Assembly (NCBI RefSeq): GCF_009720385.1
Contig: NZ_WARX01000014.1
Span: forward strand, 295,720-359,719
Direction of reading: 5' to 3'
Length of the DNA stretch: 64,000 nt
DNA from: Catellatospora vulcania
GTDB taxonomy: Bacteria; Actinomycetota; Actinomycetes; Mycobacteriales; Micromonosporaceae
A program made the translations under genes and the position numbers. Position 1 is the first letter of the stretch. The number at the start of each line of letters is the position of its first letter. The notes beneath the pieces are model-generated. The model did no database searches. It was not told the origin of the DNA and saw only the letters and a list, made by a program, of their open reading frames with translations. Shown in pieces: positions 28,027 to 36,413 of this stretch.

Positions 28027-29105
28027 GCATGCAACCGATCCCCGCCGCTGAGGTGGGCCGTCTCGCCCAGCAGGTGCTCGACCGGGTCGGCACCGTGATG
28101 GTGGGCAAGCGCGATTCGCTGGAGCTGGTGCTGGCGGGCATTCTCGCCGGCGGCCACGTGCTGCTGGAGGACCTGCCCGGCCTGGGCAAGACGCTGACCG
28201 CGCGCACCTTCGCCCAGGCGCTGGGCCTGGACTTCCGCCGCCTGCAGTTCACCCCGGACCTGCTGCCCGCCGACGTCACCGGCTCGTTCCTGTACGACCA
28301 GCGCACCCACGACTTCACCTTCCGGGCCGGTCCGGTCTTCACGAACCTGCTGCTCGCCGACGAGATCAACCGCACACCGCCGAAGACGCAGGCGGCGCTG
28401 CTGGAGGCGATGCAGGAGAAGCAGGTCTCCGTCGAGGGCGTGACGTACCGCCTGGAGGCCCCGTTCGTCGTGCTCGCCACCGCCAACCCGATCGAGTACG
28501 AGGGCACCTACCCGCTGCCCGAGGCGCAGCTGGACCGCTTCATGCTGCGCGTGTCGTTCGGCTACCCGGAGGCCGACGAGGAGCTCAACGTGCTGCGCCG
28601 GCGAATGGTCCGCCGCCAGGAGGAGTCCGAGGTCGAGCCGGTCGTCGACGCGCCCACGCTGCTGCGTATGCAGGCCGGCCTGGAGCAGATCGAGGTCGAG
28701 GACTCCATCTGCCGCTACCTGGTGTCGCTGGCCGCGGCCACCCGCGAGCACCCGGCGGTGCTGGTCGGCTCGTCGCCGCGCGGCTCGCTGGCGCTGCTGC
28801 TGCTGTCGCGGGCCCGTGCCGCGCTGGCCGGGCGCGACTACGTCATCCCCGAGGACGTGAAGGGGGTCGCGCTGCCCGCGCTGGCGCACCGGATCACGCT
28901 GCGGCCGGAGATGTGGCTCAAGCGCATCGACCCGGTCTCGGTGGTGGCCGAGGTGCTCGCCGCGACACCGGCTCCGGTCAGCGGTGCGCTGCCGAGCCAC
29001 GCCGCGTCTCCCGGCCAGCGGCCGACCCCCACCCGGGGCCGCCTGGCCGAGTTAGAGGACGAGCTGCTGGAGCCGCCGTACCGGTCGACCGGGCTGCGAG
29101 GCTGA
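28023..29105 (+). CDS. MoxR family AAA+ ATPase (contains a TTA codon)
   Basis: 360 aa. AAA_3 core: Walker A EDLPGLGKT (Lys56), Walker B LLLADEINR, sensor-1 VLATANPIEYEGTYPLPEAQLDRF, and a C-terminal lid with LVGSSPRGSLALL. MoxR ATPases act as chaperone-like maturation factors, here for the DUF58/DUF4129 partners. The GTG overlaps the preceding stop. Leu344 near the C-terminus (LAELEDELL) is encoded by TTA at 29052-29054, the only in-frame TTA I found in the window. The gene may therefore depend on the tRNA-Leu(UAA) at 34566. DUF58 starts 2 nt after the stop. Confidence 0.93.
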   Translation: MSMQPIPAAEVGRLAQQVLDRVGTVMVGKRDSLELVLAGILAGGHVLLEDLPGLGKTLTARTFAQALGLDFRRLQFTPDLLPADVTGSFLYDQRTHDFTFRAGPVFTNLLLADEINRTPPKTQAALLEAMQEKQVSVEGVTYRLEAPFVVLATANPIEYEGTYPLPEAQLDRFMLRVSFGYPEADEELNVLRRRMVRRQEESEVEPVVDAPTLLRMQAGLEQIEVEDSICRYLVSLAAATREHPAVLVGSSPRGSLALLLLSRARAALAGRDYVIPEDVKGVALPALAHRITLRPEMWLKRIDPVSVVAEVLAATPAPVSGALPSHAASPGQRPTPTRGRLAELEDELLEPPYRSTGLRG

Positions 29106-29106
29106 C

Positions 29107-30492
29107 GTGTCCCAGCCAGGCTCTCCCGAGGGCGACCTGGAGCCCGTCGCTGCCGCCGACACCGGCGACAACTGGGCGCCCACCCGGGCGCTGGGCCGGG
29201 CGGTGCTGGTGGCAGGGCTGCTGCTGGTCGCCGCCGTGCTGCTGGGCCGCACGGACCTGGTGATCCTCGCCGCGCCGCTGGCGCTGAGCGTGGCGTTCGC
29301 CCTGGCCAAACGGCCGCGAACGCTGCCGGGCCTGCGGCTGTCCACGGTCGAGTCGTTCCCGGTCGAGGGCGGTGACCTCGGCGCGACCGTCGAGGTGGAG
29401 AACCGCGACGTCACCGGGTACGACCTGACGGTGGTGCACCTGCAGCACTCGCCCTGGCTGCGGCTGGAGGGCGGAACCGGTGACGCGGGCCCGTCCCGCC
29501 GCGGCGGCAACCGGCCCTACGTGACCCTGGTGCCCCGCGGGGTGGCCACCGCCGTCGAGCTGGCCGGTCCGGCCGTGCGCTGGGGGCGGCACTGGCTGGG
29601 CCCCGCGTCGGCGCACGCGGTGGCGGCGGACGGGCTGCTGGTCAGCCGGGCCGTGGTCACCGGCGCACTGGGCGTGAAGGTGTACCCGCTGACCGACCCG
29701 TTCAAGGCCGACGAGGCGATGCCCCGGGCGGCCGGCCTGGTCGGCCAGCACCGTTCGCGGCGGCCCGGCGAGGGTGGCGAGCTGGCGGGCGTACGCCAGT
29801 TCGGCCCCGGTGACCGGCTGCGCCGCGTCGACTGGCGGGTCTCGCTGCGCACCGAGCGGCTGCACGTGGCGGCGACGCTGTCCGACCGTGACGCCGAGGT
29901 GGTGGTCCTGCTGGACCTGCTGGCCGACGCGGGCCGCTCCGGCGGCATCGGCGGCGCCTCCTCGGTGCTGGACCGCTCCGTACGCGCGGCGGCCGCGATC
30001 GCCGAGCACTACCTGCACCGCGGCGACCGCGTCTCGGTGCTGGAGTACGGCGCGCAGGCCCGCCGCCTGCGCCCGGCCAGCGGACGGCGGCAGTATCTGA
30101 CGGTGCTGGAGTGGCTGCTGGACGCCCACCCAAGCCCGACCGCCCAGGAGCGCGGCGGCGCGCAGCTCGCGGCGGGCATCTCCGCGGCGGCGCTGGTCGT
30201 CGTGCTCACGCCGCTGCTGGACGCCCGGTCGGCGTCGATGCTGGCCGGTCTGGCACGCTCGGGGCGCTTCGTCGTAGCCGTGGACACCCTGCCCTCCGAC
30301 TTGACCTCGCCACCGGCGAACAACTGGAGCGACGTGTCGTACCGGCTCTGGAAGGCCGAACGGGAGAACACCATGGGCCAGCTCGGCGAGCACGGGGTGC
30401 CGGTGGTCGCCTGGGCGGGCGCGGGCAGCCTGGACGCCGTGCTGCGGGACGTGTCGCGGCTGGCCGCCGCCCCGAAGGCGGTGCTGCGGTGA
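29107..30492 (+). CDS. DUF58 domain-containing protein
   Basis: 461 aa. Two short hydrophobic segments lie at about 29-60 (LVAGLLLVAAVLLG, LVILAAPLALSVAFAL). An extracytoplasmic or cytosolic beta-rich region follows, then the DUF58 signature GVRQFGPGDRLRRVDWRVSLRTERL and the von Willebrand-like stretch DAEVVVLLDLLADAG. DUF58 proteins are MoxR-associated membrane proteins of poorly known role. The GTG at 29107 is 1 bp beyond the moxR stop, and the end overlaps the next gene (GTGA). Confidence 0.9.
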   Translation: MSQPGSPEGDLEPVAAADTGDNWAPTRALGRAVLVAGLLLVAAVLLGRTDLVILAAPLALSVAFALAKRPRTLPGLRLSTVESFPVEGGDLGATVEVENRDVTGYDLTVVHLQHSPWLRLEGGTGDAGPSRRGGNRPYVTLVPRGVATAVELAGPAVRWGRHWLGPASAHAVAADGLLVSRAVVTGALGVKVYPLTDPFKADEAMPRAAGLVGQHRSRRPGEGGELAGVRQFGPGDRLRRVDWRVSLRTERLHVAATLSDRDAEVVVLLDLLADAGRSGGIGGASSVLDRSVRAAAAIAEHYLHRGDRVSVLEYGAQARRLRPASGRRQYLTVLEWLLDAHPSPTAQERGGAQLAAGISAAALVVVLTPLLDARSASMLAGLARSGRFVVAVDTLPSDLTSPPANNWSDVSYRLWKAERENTMGQLGEHGVPVVAWAGAGSLDAVLRDVSRLAAAPKAVLR

Positions 30493-31034
30493 AGCAACTG
30501 CTCGCCCAGGTCCGCGACCTGGGCCGGATCACCGGCGGCCCGCTGCTGGTACGCGGGGTGGTCTTCGTGGCGGCCTTCACCGGCCTGCTGCTGGCCGCGC
30601 CGGGCGGGCTGCCCGCGCGGATGATGCTCGGCTTCCTGGCCCTGGCCGCCTTCCCGGCGATCGCCCCCGGCGGCGTCGCGGTGACCCTGGTGATGCTCGC
30701 CACGGTCGGGATGTGGCTGGCCGACACCATGCTGTTCCTGGCCCAGCCGTCGACGGGACGGCTGCTGGGCACGGCGGTGGCCCTCTACCTGCTGCACAAC
30801 GCGGCGGCGCTGGCGGCGGTGCTGCCCTACGACGCGATCGTGGACAACCAGGTGCTGCTGCGCTGGGCGGTGCGCTCGGCGCTGGTCCTCGCCGCCGCCG
30901 GTGCGCTCACCATCGTGCTCATGACGGTGCTGCCGGGCATGTACATCACCACGCCGACGATCGCGCTGGTGGTCGGCCTGGCCGTGGTGGTGGCCGCCGT
31001 GGCGCTGCTCACTCGGCTGGGCAAGCGGCCCTGA
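30489..31034 (+). CDS. Small polytopic membrane protein, last gene of MoxR operon
   Basis: 181 aa. Four or five hydrophobic helices occupy most of the length (LVRGVVFVAAFTGLLLA, MMLGFLALAAFPAIA, VALYLLHNAAALAAVL, ALVLAAAGALTIVLM, TIALVVGLAVVVAAVALL). It ends TRLGKRP. There are no charged active-site motifs and no recognised family. Translation is coupled to DUF58 by a GTGA overlap, so it is likely a membrane partner of that protein. Confidence 0.85.
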   Translation: MKQLLAQVRDLGRITGGPLLVRGVVFVAAFTGLLLAAPGGLPARMMLGFLALAAFPAIAPGGVAVTLVMLATVGMWLADTMLFLAQPSTGRLLGTAVALYLLHNAAALAAVLPYDAIVDNQVLLRWAVRSALVLAAAGALTIVLMTVLPGMYITTPTIALVVGLAVVVAAVALLTRLGKRP

Positions 31035-31091
31035 TCAGGGGTGACGTGACGGCCGTCGCTGTCCGGGATCACAGCCATCGGCGCTGATCAG
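31029..31091. promoter_or_regulatory. Two CTGATCAG palindromes upstream of ndh
   Basis: CTGATCAG at 31031-31038 (within ccctgatcaggg) and again at 31084-31091, both followed by GG. They are 53 bp apart, about five helical turns. The second lies near the -35 position of the ndh promoter. Confidence 0.5.
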
Positions 31092-31107
31092 GGCGAAGGC
31101 GCGGCGG

Positions 31108-31113
31108 TAGCGT
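31108..31113 (+). promoter_or_regulatory. -10 box of leaderless ndh
   Basis: TAGCGT ends 6 nt before the GTG at 31120. Confidence 0.65.
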
Positions 31114-31119
31114 GAATGT

Positions 31120-32445
31120 GTGAAGCCTGTACGGATCCTGGTGGTGGGCGCCGGCCACGTCGGCCTCTACGCCGCCCTGCGCCTGTCCAGCAAGTTGCGC
31201 TCGACCGAGGCTGAGGTCACGGTCGTCGACCCCCAGCCGCACATGACGTACCAGCCGTTCCTCCCCGAGGCCGCGGCCGGCAACATCTCCCCCCGGCACA
31301 CCGTCGTGCCGCTGCGCCGGGAGCTGCGCGACTGCCACATCGTGCACGGGGCGGTGACGAAGGTCGAGCACTCCCGCAAGGTCGCCACGGTGCAGCCGGT
31401 GGTGGGCCCGTCCCGGGAGATCCCGTACGACCACATCATCGTCGCGCCCGGCAGCGTCTCCCGCACGCTGCCGATCCCGGGCCTGCGTGAGCACGCGGTC
31501 GGCTTCAAGACCATCGGTGAGGCCATCTGGCTGCGCAACCACGTGCTGGAGTGCCTGGACATCGCGGCCGCCACCACCGACCCGCAGACCCGGCAGCGCG
31601 CGCTGACCTTCGTGGTCGTGGGCGCCGGCTTCGCCGGGGTCGAGGCGCTGGGCGAGATGGAGGACATGGCGCGCGACGCGCTGCGTTACTACCCGGAGCT
31701 CAAGGCCGACGACATGCACTGGGTGCTGGTCGAGGCGACGCAGCGGGTGCTGCCCGAGGTCGGGCCGCAGATGGGCGCGTACACGGTCGAGGCGCTGCTC
31801 AAGCGCAACATGGACCTGCGCCTGGGCACCCGCCTGGAGTCCTGCGTCGACGGCGTGGTGAAGCTGTCCGACGGCGGCGAGTTCGCCGCGGACACCATCG
31901 TGTGGACCGCGGGCGTCAAGGCGCACCCGATGATCGCCGCGACCGACCTGCCCCGCACCGCGCAGGGCAAGATCACCTGTGACCCGACGCTGCGGGTCGT
32001 CGACGGCGGGGCCGTCGTCGAGGGCGCGTGGAGCGCGGGCGACTGCGCCGCGGTGCCCGACCTGACCGCCGCCGCCGGCGAGATGTGCTCGCCGAGCGCG
32101 CAGCACGCGGTCCGCCAGGCCCGCCTGCTGGCCGACAACATCGTCGCCACCGTGCGCGGCAAGGGCATCCGGGAGTACCGGCACAAGCACGTCGGCTCGG
32201 TGGCCAGCCTCGGCCTGCACAAGGGCGTCGCGCACGTGTACGGCTTCAAGGCCAAGGGCTGGCCCGCCTGGTTCATGCACCGCACTTACCACATGAGCCG
32301 CATCCCGTCGCTGAACCGCAAGGTCCGCGTGATCGCCGACTGGACCCTGGCCCTGTTCCTCAAACGCGAAGTCGTCTCCCTGGGCGCCCTCCACCAGCCC
32401 ATGGACCCCTTCACCCAGGTCACCCAACCCACCCAACAACCCTGA
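31120..32445 (+). CDS. ndh: Type II NADH dehydrogenase (NDH-2) / FAD-dependent oxidoreductase
   Basis: 441 aa. Two Rossmann dinucleotide sites: VVGAGHVG near residues 9-15 for FAD and VVVGAGFAGVE around 165-175 for NADH. The FAD-binding SAGDCAAVPD lies late in the chain. The quinone-side QHAVRQARLLADNI and a C-terminal amphipathic region (LNRKVRVIADWTLALFLKREVV) match membrane-associated NDH-2. It should oxidise NADH and reduce menaquinone without proton pumping. A leaderless start with two CTGATCAG palindromes upstream suggests regulation. It ends at a perfect family-A hairpin. Confidence 0.9.
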   Translation: MKPVRILVVGAGHVGLYAALRLSSKLRSTEAEVTVVDPQPHMTYQPFLPEAAAGNISPRHTVVPLRRELRDCHIVHGAVTKVEHSRKVATVQPVVGPSREIPYDHIIVAPGSVSRTLPIPGLREHAVGFKTIGEAIWLRNHVLECLDIAAATTDPQTRQRALTFVVVGAGFAGVEALGEMEDMARDALRYYPELKADDMHWVLVEATQRVLPEVGPQMGAYTVEALLKRNMDLRLGTRLESCVDGVVKLSDGGEFAADTIVWTAGVKAHPMIAATDLPRTAQGKITCDPTLRVVDGGAVVEGAWSAGDCAAVPDLTAAAGEMCSPSAQHAVRQARLLADNIVATVRGKGIREYRHKHVGSVASLGLHKGVAHVYGFKAKGWPAWFMHRTYHMSRIPSLNRKVRVIADWTLALFLKREVVSLGALHQPMDPFTQVTQPTQQP

Positions 32446-32512
32446 CCCACCGCCCGGCGGCCCTCGCGCCGCCCGGCCCTCGCGCCGCCCGCCGACCGAG
32501 CCGGTCCGGTGC

Positions 32513-32573
32513 ACAACTCTTAAAGACTTGCGGCCTCCGAAGCACTCGGAGGCCGCAAGTCTTTAAGAGTTGT
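32513..32573. terminator. Family-A bidirectional terminator hairpin, copy 2
   Basis: 28-bp arms (32513-32540 and 32546-32573) pair perfectly around a 5-nt loop. The arm shares its first 25 bases or so with the copy at 12543. It lies between convergent ndh and the 32606 gene. Confidence 0.92.
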
Positions 32574-32605
32574 CGCAGGTGGGGCGAGGCCGGCCTGGGC
32601 GGGGG

Positions 32606-34429
32606 TCACCAGTTGCGGGGCCAGTAGAGGACGCCGCCGGAGGGGGTGCCGGGGCCGAGGAGGGCTTCCAGGGTGCGCTGGAGTTCGGCGTGGCGGGGGT
32701 GTCCGGGGGCGAGGACGACGCAGGCGGCGTTCCACTTGGTCAGGTCCTTGCGGGCGTCCAGGCGGTGGTCGTCGTTGATCGCGGGCACGATCCCGGTGCG
32801 GGCCACCTCGGACAGCACCCAGGACGTGGTGCGCCTGCCGATGCCCATGGTCGCCTTGCCGTTCGACCCGTGCGGGCCGATGAAGAAGCCCTCGGGCATG
32901 GCGAACGCGGTCAGCGCCGCGGTCGCGTACCGCATCGGCAGGGGCTGCTCCGGGGTCGGCAGCGGCACCGGCACGATGACGTCGCCGTCGGAGGCGCACT
33001 GCCGCCACAGGCCGTCGGCGAAGAAAGCGGGCACCGCGGCGCGGTCGGTGGTCGGCAGCGGGGTCGGGAACAGCGGCAGCAGCGACGCGGCGACCAGCGC
33101 CGGGACACCGATCCGCACGCCGGGCCGGTCGGCCTGCCCGGCCTGGCGCAGCGCCAGCACCAGCAGCACGGCCAGCAGCGGGATCGCGGCCAGGGCGAAA
33201 CGCATCGGCAGCGCGCCGTCGACCACGGGCAGGTGCATGAGCAGCCGGTACGGGCCCGGCAGCGGGGTGCGCTCACCGTGCAGCATGATCTGCGGGCCGA
33301 GCGCGAGCGAGCACATGACCAGCGCGCCCATGCCGCAGGCCACCGCCAGCGCGTTGCGGCGCAGCCAGACCAGCAGGCCCAGCGACAGCAGCACCAGCGG
33401 CCAGCCCAGGAACGTGTTGTACTCGGCCGGGCCGGTGGTCAGCTTCGCCGCCGTGTCGTCGCCGGCCAGCGTCAGCGGCGAGAACGAGGTGAAGCCGGCC
33501 AGGTCGGCGGAGAAGTAGAAGGGGCTGAACACCCCGTCGGAGACCGACTGGGGACCCTTGAACTGCACCCACAGCGGGTATGCCAGCAGCGCCACGGCGA
33601 CCGCGACGGCGATGGACAGCCCGGCGGCGAAACGAGCCAGCACGGCCCGCGACGGGCGGGTGATCGCCACGTAGGTCACCGTCACCACGGCCAGCGCGAG
33701 CGCGGTGAGGAACAGTGTCTCCTCGCCGATGAACACCTGCAGGCTGACCAGCACGCCGAACAGCGCGCCGCACCCGATGACCGGGCGCGGCCGGGCGGTG
33801 CCGGAGCGGGCCGTGCGGGCCAGCTCGACGACGCACCACAGCATCGGCGGGATCAGCCACTGGGCGGTCATGTGCAGGTGGCTGTTGGACTGCGAGACCA
33901 TGCCCGGGGCGAAGCCGCAGAACGCAGCCCCGACCGCGGCCGCGACCCGGCTCGCGCCCAGCGTGCGGTGCAGCAGCAGGTACCAGGCGATCGCGGTGCC
34001 GGCCAGGTTGAGCGCGACCAGGAGCGCGAACGTGGTGGCCGCGCCGAACACGGCGGTGACCGGGGCGAGCAGCCCGCCGAGCAGGATGACCGTGGTGTTG
34101 GCCAGCAGATTGACCCCGTACGGGGCGTTCAGGCGGTCGGTGACCAGCGAGAAGTCGCCGCTCCACAGCATGGTGTCGTGGGCGAGGAACCACTCGTAGA
34201 GGATCTGGTCGGGCGGGTTGAGGGCGAGCGTGCGGGTGTCCGGGTCGGGCCAGAGCCCGAAGGTGAGCCACCCGGCCAGCGCCAGGAAGGCCAGGAAGGC
34301 GACGACATCGCGTGCCCACTCGTGCCGGCGAGCCGGCCGGCCTGCCGCGGACGCGTCCCTACCACCCCGTTGGCCAGGCAGTACGGCTTCTTCCGGGGTG
34401 GTGGTGAGGGCGGGCGCGGTGCTCGTCAC
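32606..34429 (-). CDS. Polytopic membrane protein, GT-C glycosyltransferase-like
   Basis: 607 aa. The GTG at 34429 lies 7 nt after a TAGGGT box (leaderless). About ten to eleven membrane spans come first, then a soluble C-terminal domain from about residue 470 (DGDVIVPVPLPTPEQPLP, GKATMGIGRRTTSWVLSE, WNAACVVLAPGHPRHAELQ). An acidic/polar first external loop (DQILYEWFLAHDTMLWSGDF, RLNAPYGVNLLANT) has the Asp and Asn-rich look of GT-C enzymes that use polyprenyl-phosphate sugars. No precise family is assigned. Leftward and monocistronic; it faces the tRNA-Leu gene divergently. Confidence 0.82.
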   Translation of the reverse strand: MTSTAPALTTTPEEAVLPGQRGGRDASAAGRPARRHEWARDVVAFLAFLALAGWLTFGLWPDPDTRTLALNPPDQILYEWFLAHDTMLWSGDFSLVTDRLNAPYGVNLLANTTVILLGGLLAPVTAVFGAATTFALLVALNLAGTAIAWYLLLHRTLGASRVAAAVGAAFCGFAPGMVSQSNSHLHMTAQWLIPPMLWCVVELARTARSGTARPRPVIGCGALFGVLVSLQVFIGEETLFLTALALAVVTVTYVAITRPSRAVLARFAAGLSIAVAVAVALLAYPLWVQFKGPQSVSDGVFSPFYFSADLAGFTSFSPLTLAGDDTAAKLTTGPAEYNTFLGWPLVLLSLGLLVWLRRNALAVACGMGALVMCSLALGPQIMLHGERTPLPGPYRLLMHLPVVDGALPMRFALAAIPLLAVLLVLALRQAGQADRPGVRIGVPALVAASLLPLFPTPLPTTDRAAVPAFFADGLWRQCASDGDVIVPVPLPTPEQPLPMRYATAALTAFAMPEGFFIGPHGSNGKATMGIGRRTTSWVLSEVARTGIVPAINDDHRLDARKDLTKWNAACVVLAPGHPRHAELQRTLEALLGPGTPSGGVLYWPRNW

Positions 34430-34436
34430 GCGCTTG

Positions 34437-34442
34437 ACCCTA
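34437..34442 (-). promoter_or_regulatory. -10 box of leaderless GT-C-like gene
   Basis: TAGGGT on the minus strand, 7 nt before the GTG at 34429. Confidence 0.55.
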
Positions 34443-34565
34443 GCGCTTCGGGTGCGTGTGTGGCCGGTCGGCCGCTGTGCTCACGTTCTCCGGATAGCGA
34501 CAACGGGCGTGCCTCGGGCCGGGGGGAACCGCTAACGTGGCAGGGCACAGCATCGTGCAGTGTGC

Positions 34566-34649
34566 GCCCGGGTGGTGGAACGGCAGACACGGTTGCCTTA
34601 AAAGCGACTGCCGAAAGGCGTGCGGGTTCGACCCCCGCCCCGGGCACCA
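34566..34649 (+). tRNA. tRNA-Leu (anticodon UAA), CCA encoded
   Basis: The acceptor arms gcccggg (34566-34572) and cccgggc (34639-34645) pair perfectly, followed by A and an encoded CCA. The anticodon arm gttgc/gcgac has the loop cttaaaa with anticodon TAA at 34599-34601. A long class-II variable arm (tgccgaaaggcgt) identifies leucine. The T arm is gcggg-ttcgacc-cccgc. This is the isoacceptor that reads UUA, equivalent to the Streptomyces bldA product. TTA codons are extremely rare in such genomes. Confidence 0.95.
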
Positions 34650-35227
34650 GCAGGGTTCGCGGCGTGCTCGCCGCAGCCTGTCGAATGGCGTTTCCGCGCG
34701 GTGCCGACTACAGCGCAATGAGTGGCGAAAAGCTTCAAAAATAATGACGCGCTCCGATCGCCTGCCACGGGGGAAGCGGGCGATTGGAGCGCGTTGTGGA
34801 CGAGCATAGCGAGCGTCCGACGGTCTGTCACCCCCTGGTTGCCTGCTTTTCGCTCCGAGTTTCGCCAGGCGTGGTAACGATCGACGGTAGACCTGTCACA
34901 GCGTGAATTCGCAGGCTTTTCATAAGGTTTCATTAAGGATCGGGCGTCATGATTGCCCGGCCCGTCGGCCGCGCACAGCCGCGCCGTATCCGCCGCGCCG
35001 CCGAACGTGCCGACAGCGCCACCGAGCCGGTACCGCGGTCACCGCTCGCGGGACCGGATCGCCACGACGCCGCACGACGTGACGTGCGACACCGGTCCAC
35101 GGTCCCGCTGGCCGTCCTCTCGCGCCGGTGCCCACCGCCTGCGATCACGCAGAAAACAGCGATCTCCGCTGGTGCGCGGATCCGCTACTCTGTCGGCACA
35201 ATCCATGTGGAGGAGGCGAGACCCGCT
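34650..35227. other. A/T-richer intergenic region between tRNA-Leu and the Bax1-I gene
   Basis: Longest gene-free stretch (578 bp). It contains a terminator-like hairpin at 34749-34792. Bases about 34727-34945 are visibly richer in A/T than the surroundings (for example tcaaaaataatgac and cataaggtttcattaagg). A -10-like TACTCT at 35186-35191 and a GGAGGAGG site serve the following gene. Short open frames here lack start signals, and no integrase or repeat of the tRNA end is visible. Confidence 0.7.
34749..34792 (+). terminator. Hairpin downstream of tRNA-Leu
   Basis: 14-bp arms gcgctccgatcgcc (34749-34762) and ggcgattggagcgc (34779-34792) with one G-T wobble, followed by gttg. Confidence 0.7.
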
Positions 35228-36025
35228 GTGAAGAGTTCCAACCCGGTGCTCAGCCGCATCAGTGCGGCAGCGCAGCAGCCCCGGTACACGGTGCCGGGCC
35301 AGGGCGCCCCGGCGGGCTACCAGGCGGGCGGCTACCCGGAGGTCGTCCAGTCCGGACACGTCGACCGGATGACCGTCGACGACGTCGTCGTCAAGACCGT
35401 GACCCTGCTCGCCACCACCGCGGTGTTCGCGGCGATCACCTGGGCCGTGGTGCCGCTGGAGGTCATGCGGCCGGTGCTGTACGCGTCGATGTTCCTCGGC
35501 GTGATCGTGGGTCTGATCATCTCGTTCGCCCAGGTCACCAACGCTGCGGTGATCCTCGGGTACGCCGTGGTCGAGGGTGTCTTCCTCGGCATAATCAGCA
35601 AGGCCTACGAGCACTTCTTCGAGGGCATCGTGCTGCAGGCGGTCATCGCCACGCTGTCGGTGTTCCTGGCCATGGCCGCGCTCTACAAGCTGAAGATCAT
35701 CCGGGCCACCCCGAAGTTCATGAAGATCGTCATCGGCGCGGCGGCCGGCCTCGGCGTCGTCATGCTGGTCAACTTCGTGATCTACCTGTTCACCGATTCG
35801 GTGGGCCCGCTGCGTGACGGCGGCCCGATCGCCATCGGGTTCAGCCTGGTCTGCATCGTCGTCGCGGCGCTGATGTTCGTCGTCAACTTCAAGCAGATCG
35901 AGGACGGCATCGCCGCCGGGCTGCCGCGCAAGTACGGCTGGCTGGGCGCGTTCGGCATCCTCGTCGAGCTGGTCTGGCTGTACCTGGAGATGCTGCGGCT
36001 GATCTCCTACTTCTCGGAAGACTGA
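35228..36025 (+). CDS. Bax inhibitor-1/YccA family membrane protein
   Basis: 265 aa from a GTG at 35228 with GGAGGAGG upstream. The first 45 residues are a Gln/Pro/Gly-rich cytosolic tail. Seven membrane spans follow: VVVKTVTLLATTAVFAAITW, VLYASMFLGVIVGLII, VILGYAVVEGVFLGIIS, AVIATLSVFLAMAALY, and onward. The family-typical GIISKAYEHFFEGIVLQA and the end VELVWLYLEMLRLISYF are present. It belongs to the actinobacterial Bax1-I (DUF) group; Ca2+ leak or stress roles are known in relatives and only inferred here. Confidence 0.92.
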   Translation: MKSSNPVLSRISAAAQQPRYTVPGQGAPAGYQAGGYPEVVQSGHVDRMTVDDVVVKTVTLLATTAVFAAITWAVVPLEVMRPVLYASMFLGVIVGLIISFAQVTNAAVILGYAVVEGVFLGIISKAYEHFFEGIVLQAVIATLSVFLAMAALYKLKIIRATPKFMKIVIGAAAGLGVVMLVNFVIYLFTDSVGPLRDGGPIAIGFSLVCIVVAALMFVVNFKQIEDGIAAGLPRKYGWLGAFGILVELVWLYLEMLRLISYFSED

Positions 36026-36055
36026 CCGGCCGCCCCGATCGGGGCACAGCCGACG

Positions 36056-36088
36056 ACCGCCGCCTCGGGTACGCCCCGGGGCGGCGGT
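36056..36088 (+). terminator. Terminator after Bax1-I gene
   Basis: accgccgcc (36056-36064) pairs with ggcggcggt (36080-36088) and is followed by ccgtttt. Confidence 0.8.
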
Positions 36089-36116
36089 CCGTTTTCCGGC
36101 CCGGGACAATCCGGGG

Positions 36117-36413
36117 GTGAGCATCGAGCAGCTGACGCGCGCCGTCGACCTCCTGGCCAACCAGGTTGGACACTGGACCCCGGCGCGCTGGCGCGACCAG
36201 GGCGAACCGTTGCACAAGCTGATCCAGCGCCTCGCCGACCAGGCCGCGGACCTCGCCGGCGCCCCGCGCCGCGACGTGCCCCGCCTGTCCGACCTGGCCC
36301 TGCCCGACCAGCTGCGGGTCGTCGTCACCGAACTGGCTGCGGCTTCTCCATCGGCCGAGGTGACCACCGCCGCGTCCGAGGAGATCGCCGCTCTCCGCCT
36401 CACCCTGACGTGA
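36117..36413 (+). CDS. Small cytoplasmic protein of unknown function
   Basis: 98 aa from a GTG at 36117. It is predominantly helical, with MSIEQLTRAVDLLANQVGHW then ARWRDQGEPLHKLIQRLADQAADLAG and a second helical pair DLALPDQLRVVVTELAAA. There is no signal, membrane span or Cys. I do not recognise a family. Amphipathic helices of this kind suggest a dimerising or partner-binding protein. The ribosome-binding site is weak. A family-C hairpin begins at the last base of its stop codon. Confidence 0.7.
   Translation: MSIEQLTRAVDLLANQVGHWTPARWRDQGEPLHKLIQRLADQAADLAGAPRRDVPRLSDLALPDQLRVVVTELAAASPSAEVTTAASEEIAALRLTLT

Noticed and set aside
34566..35227. Integrated mobile element at the tRNA-Leu gene
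   Set aside because: No integrase, no repeated tRNA 3' end and no foreign genes; only an A/T-richer stretch remains.
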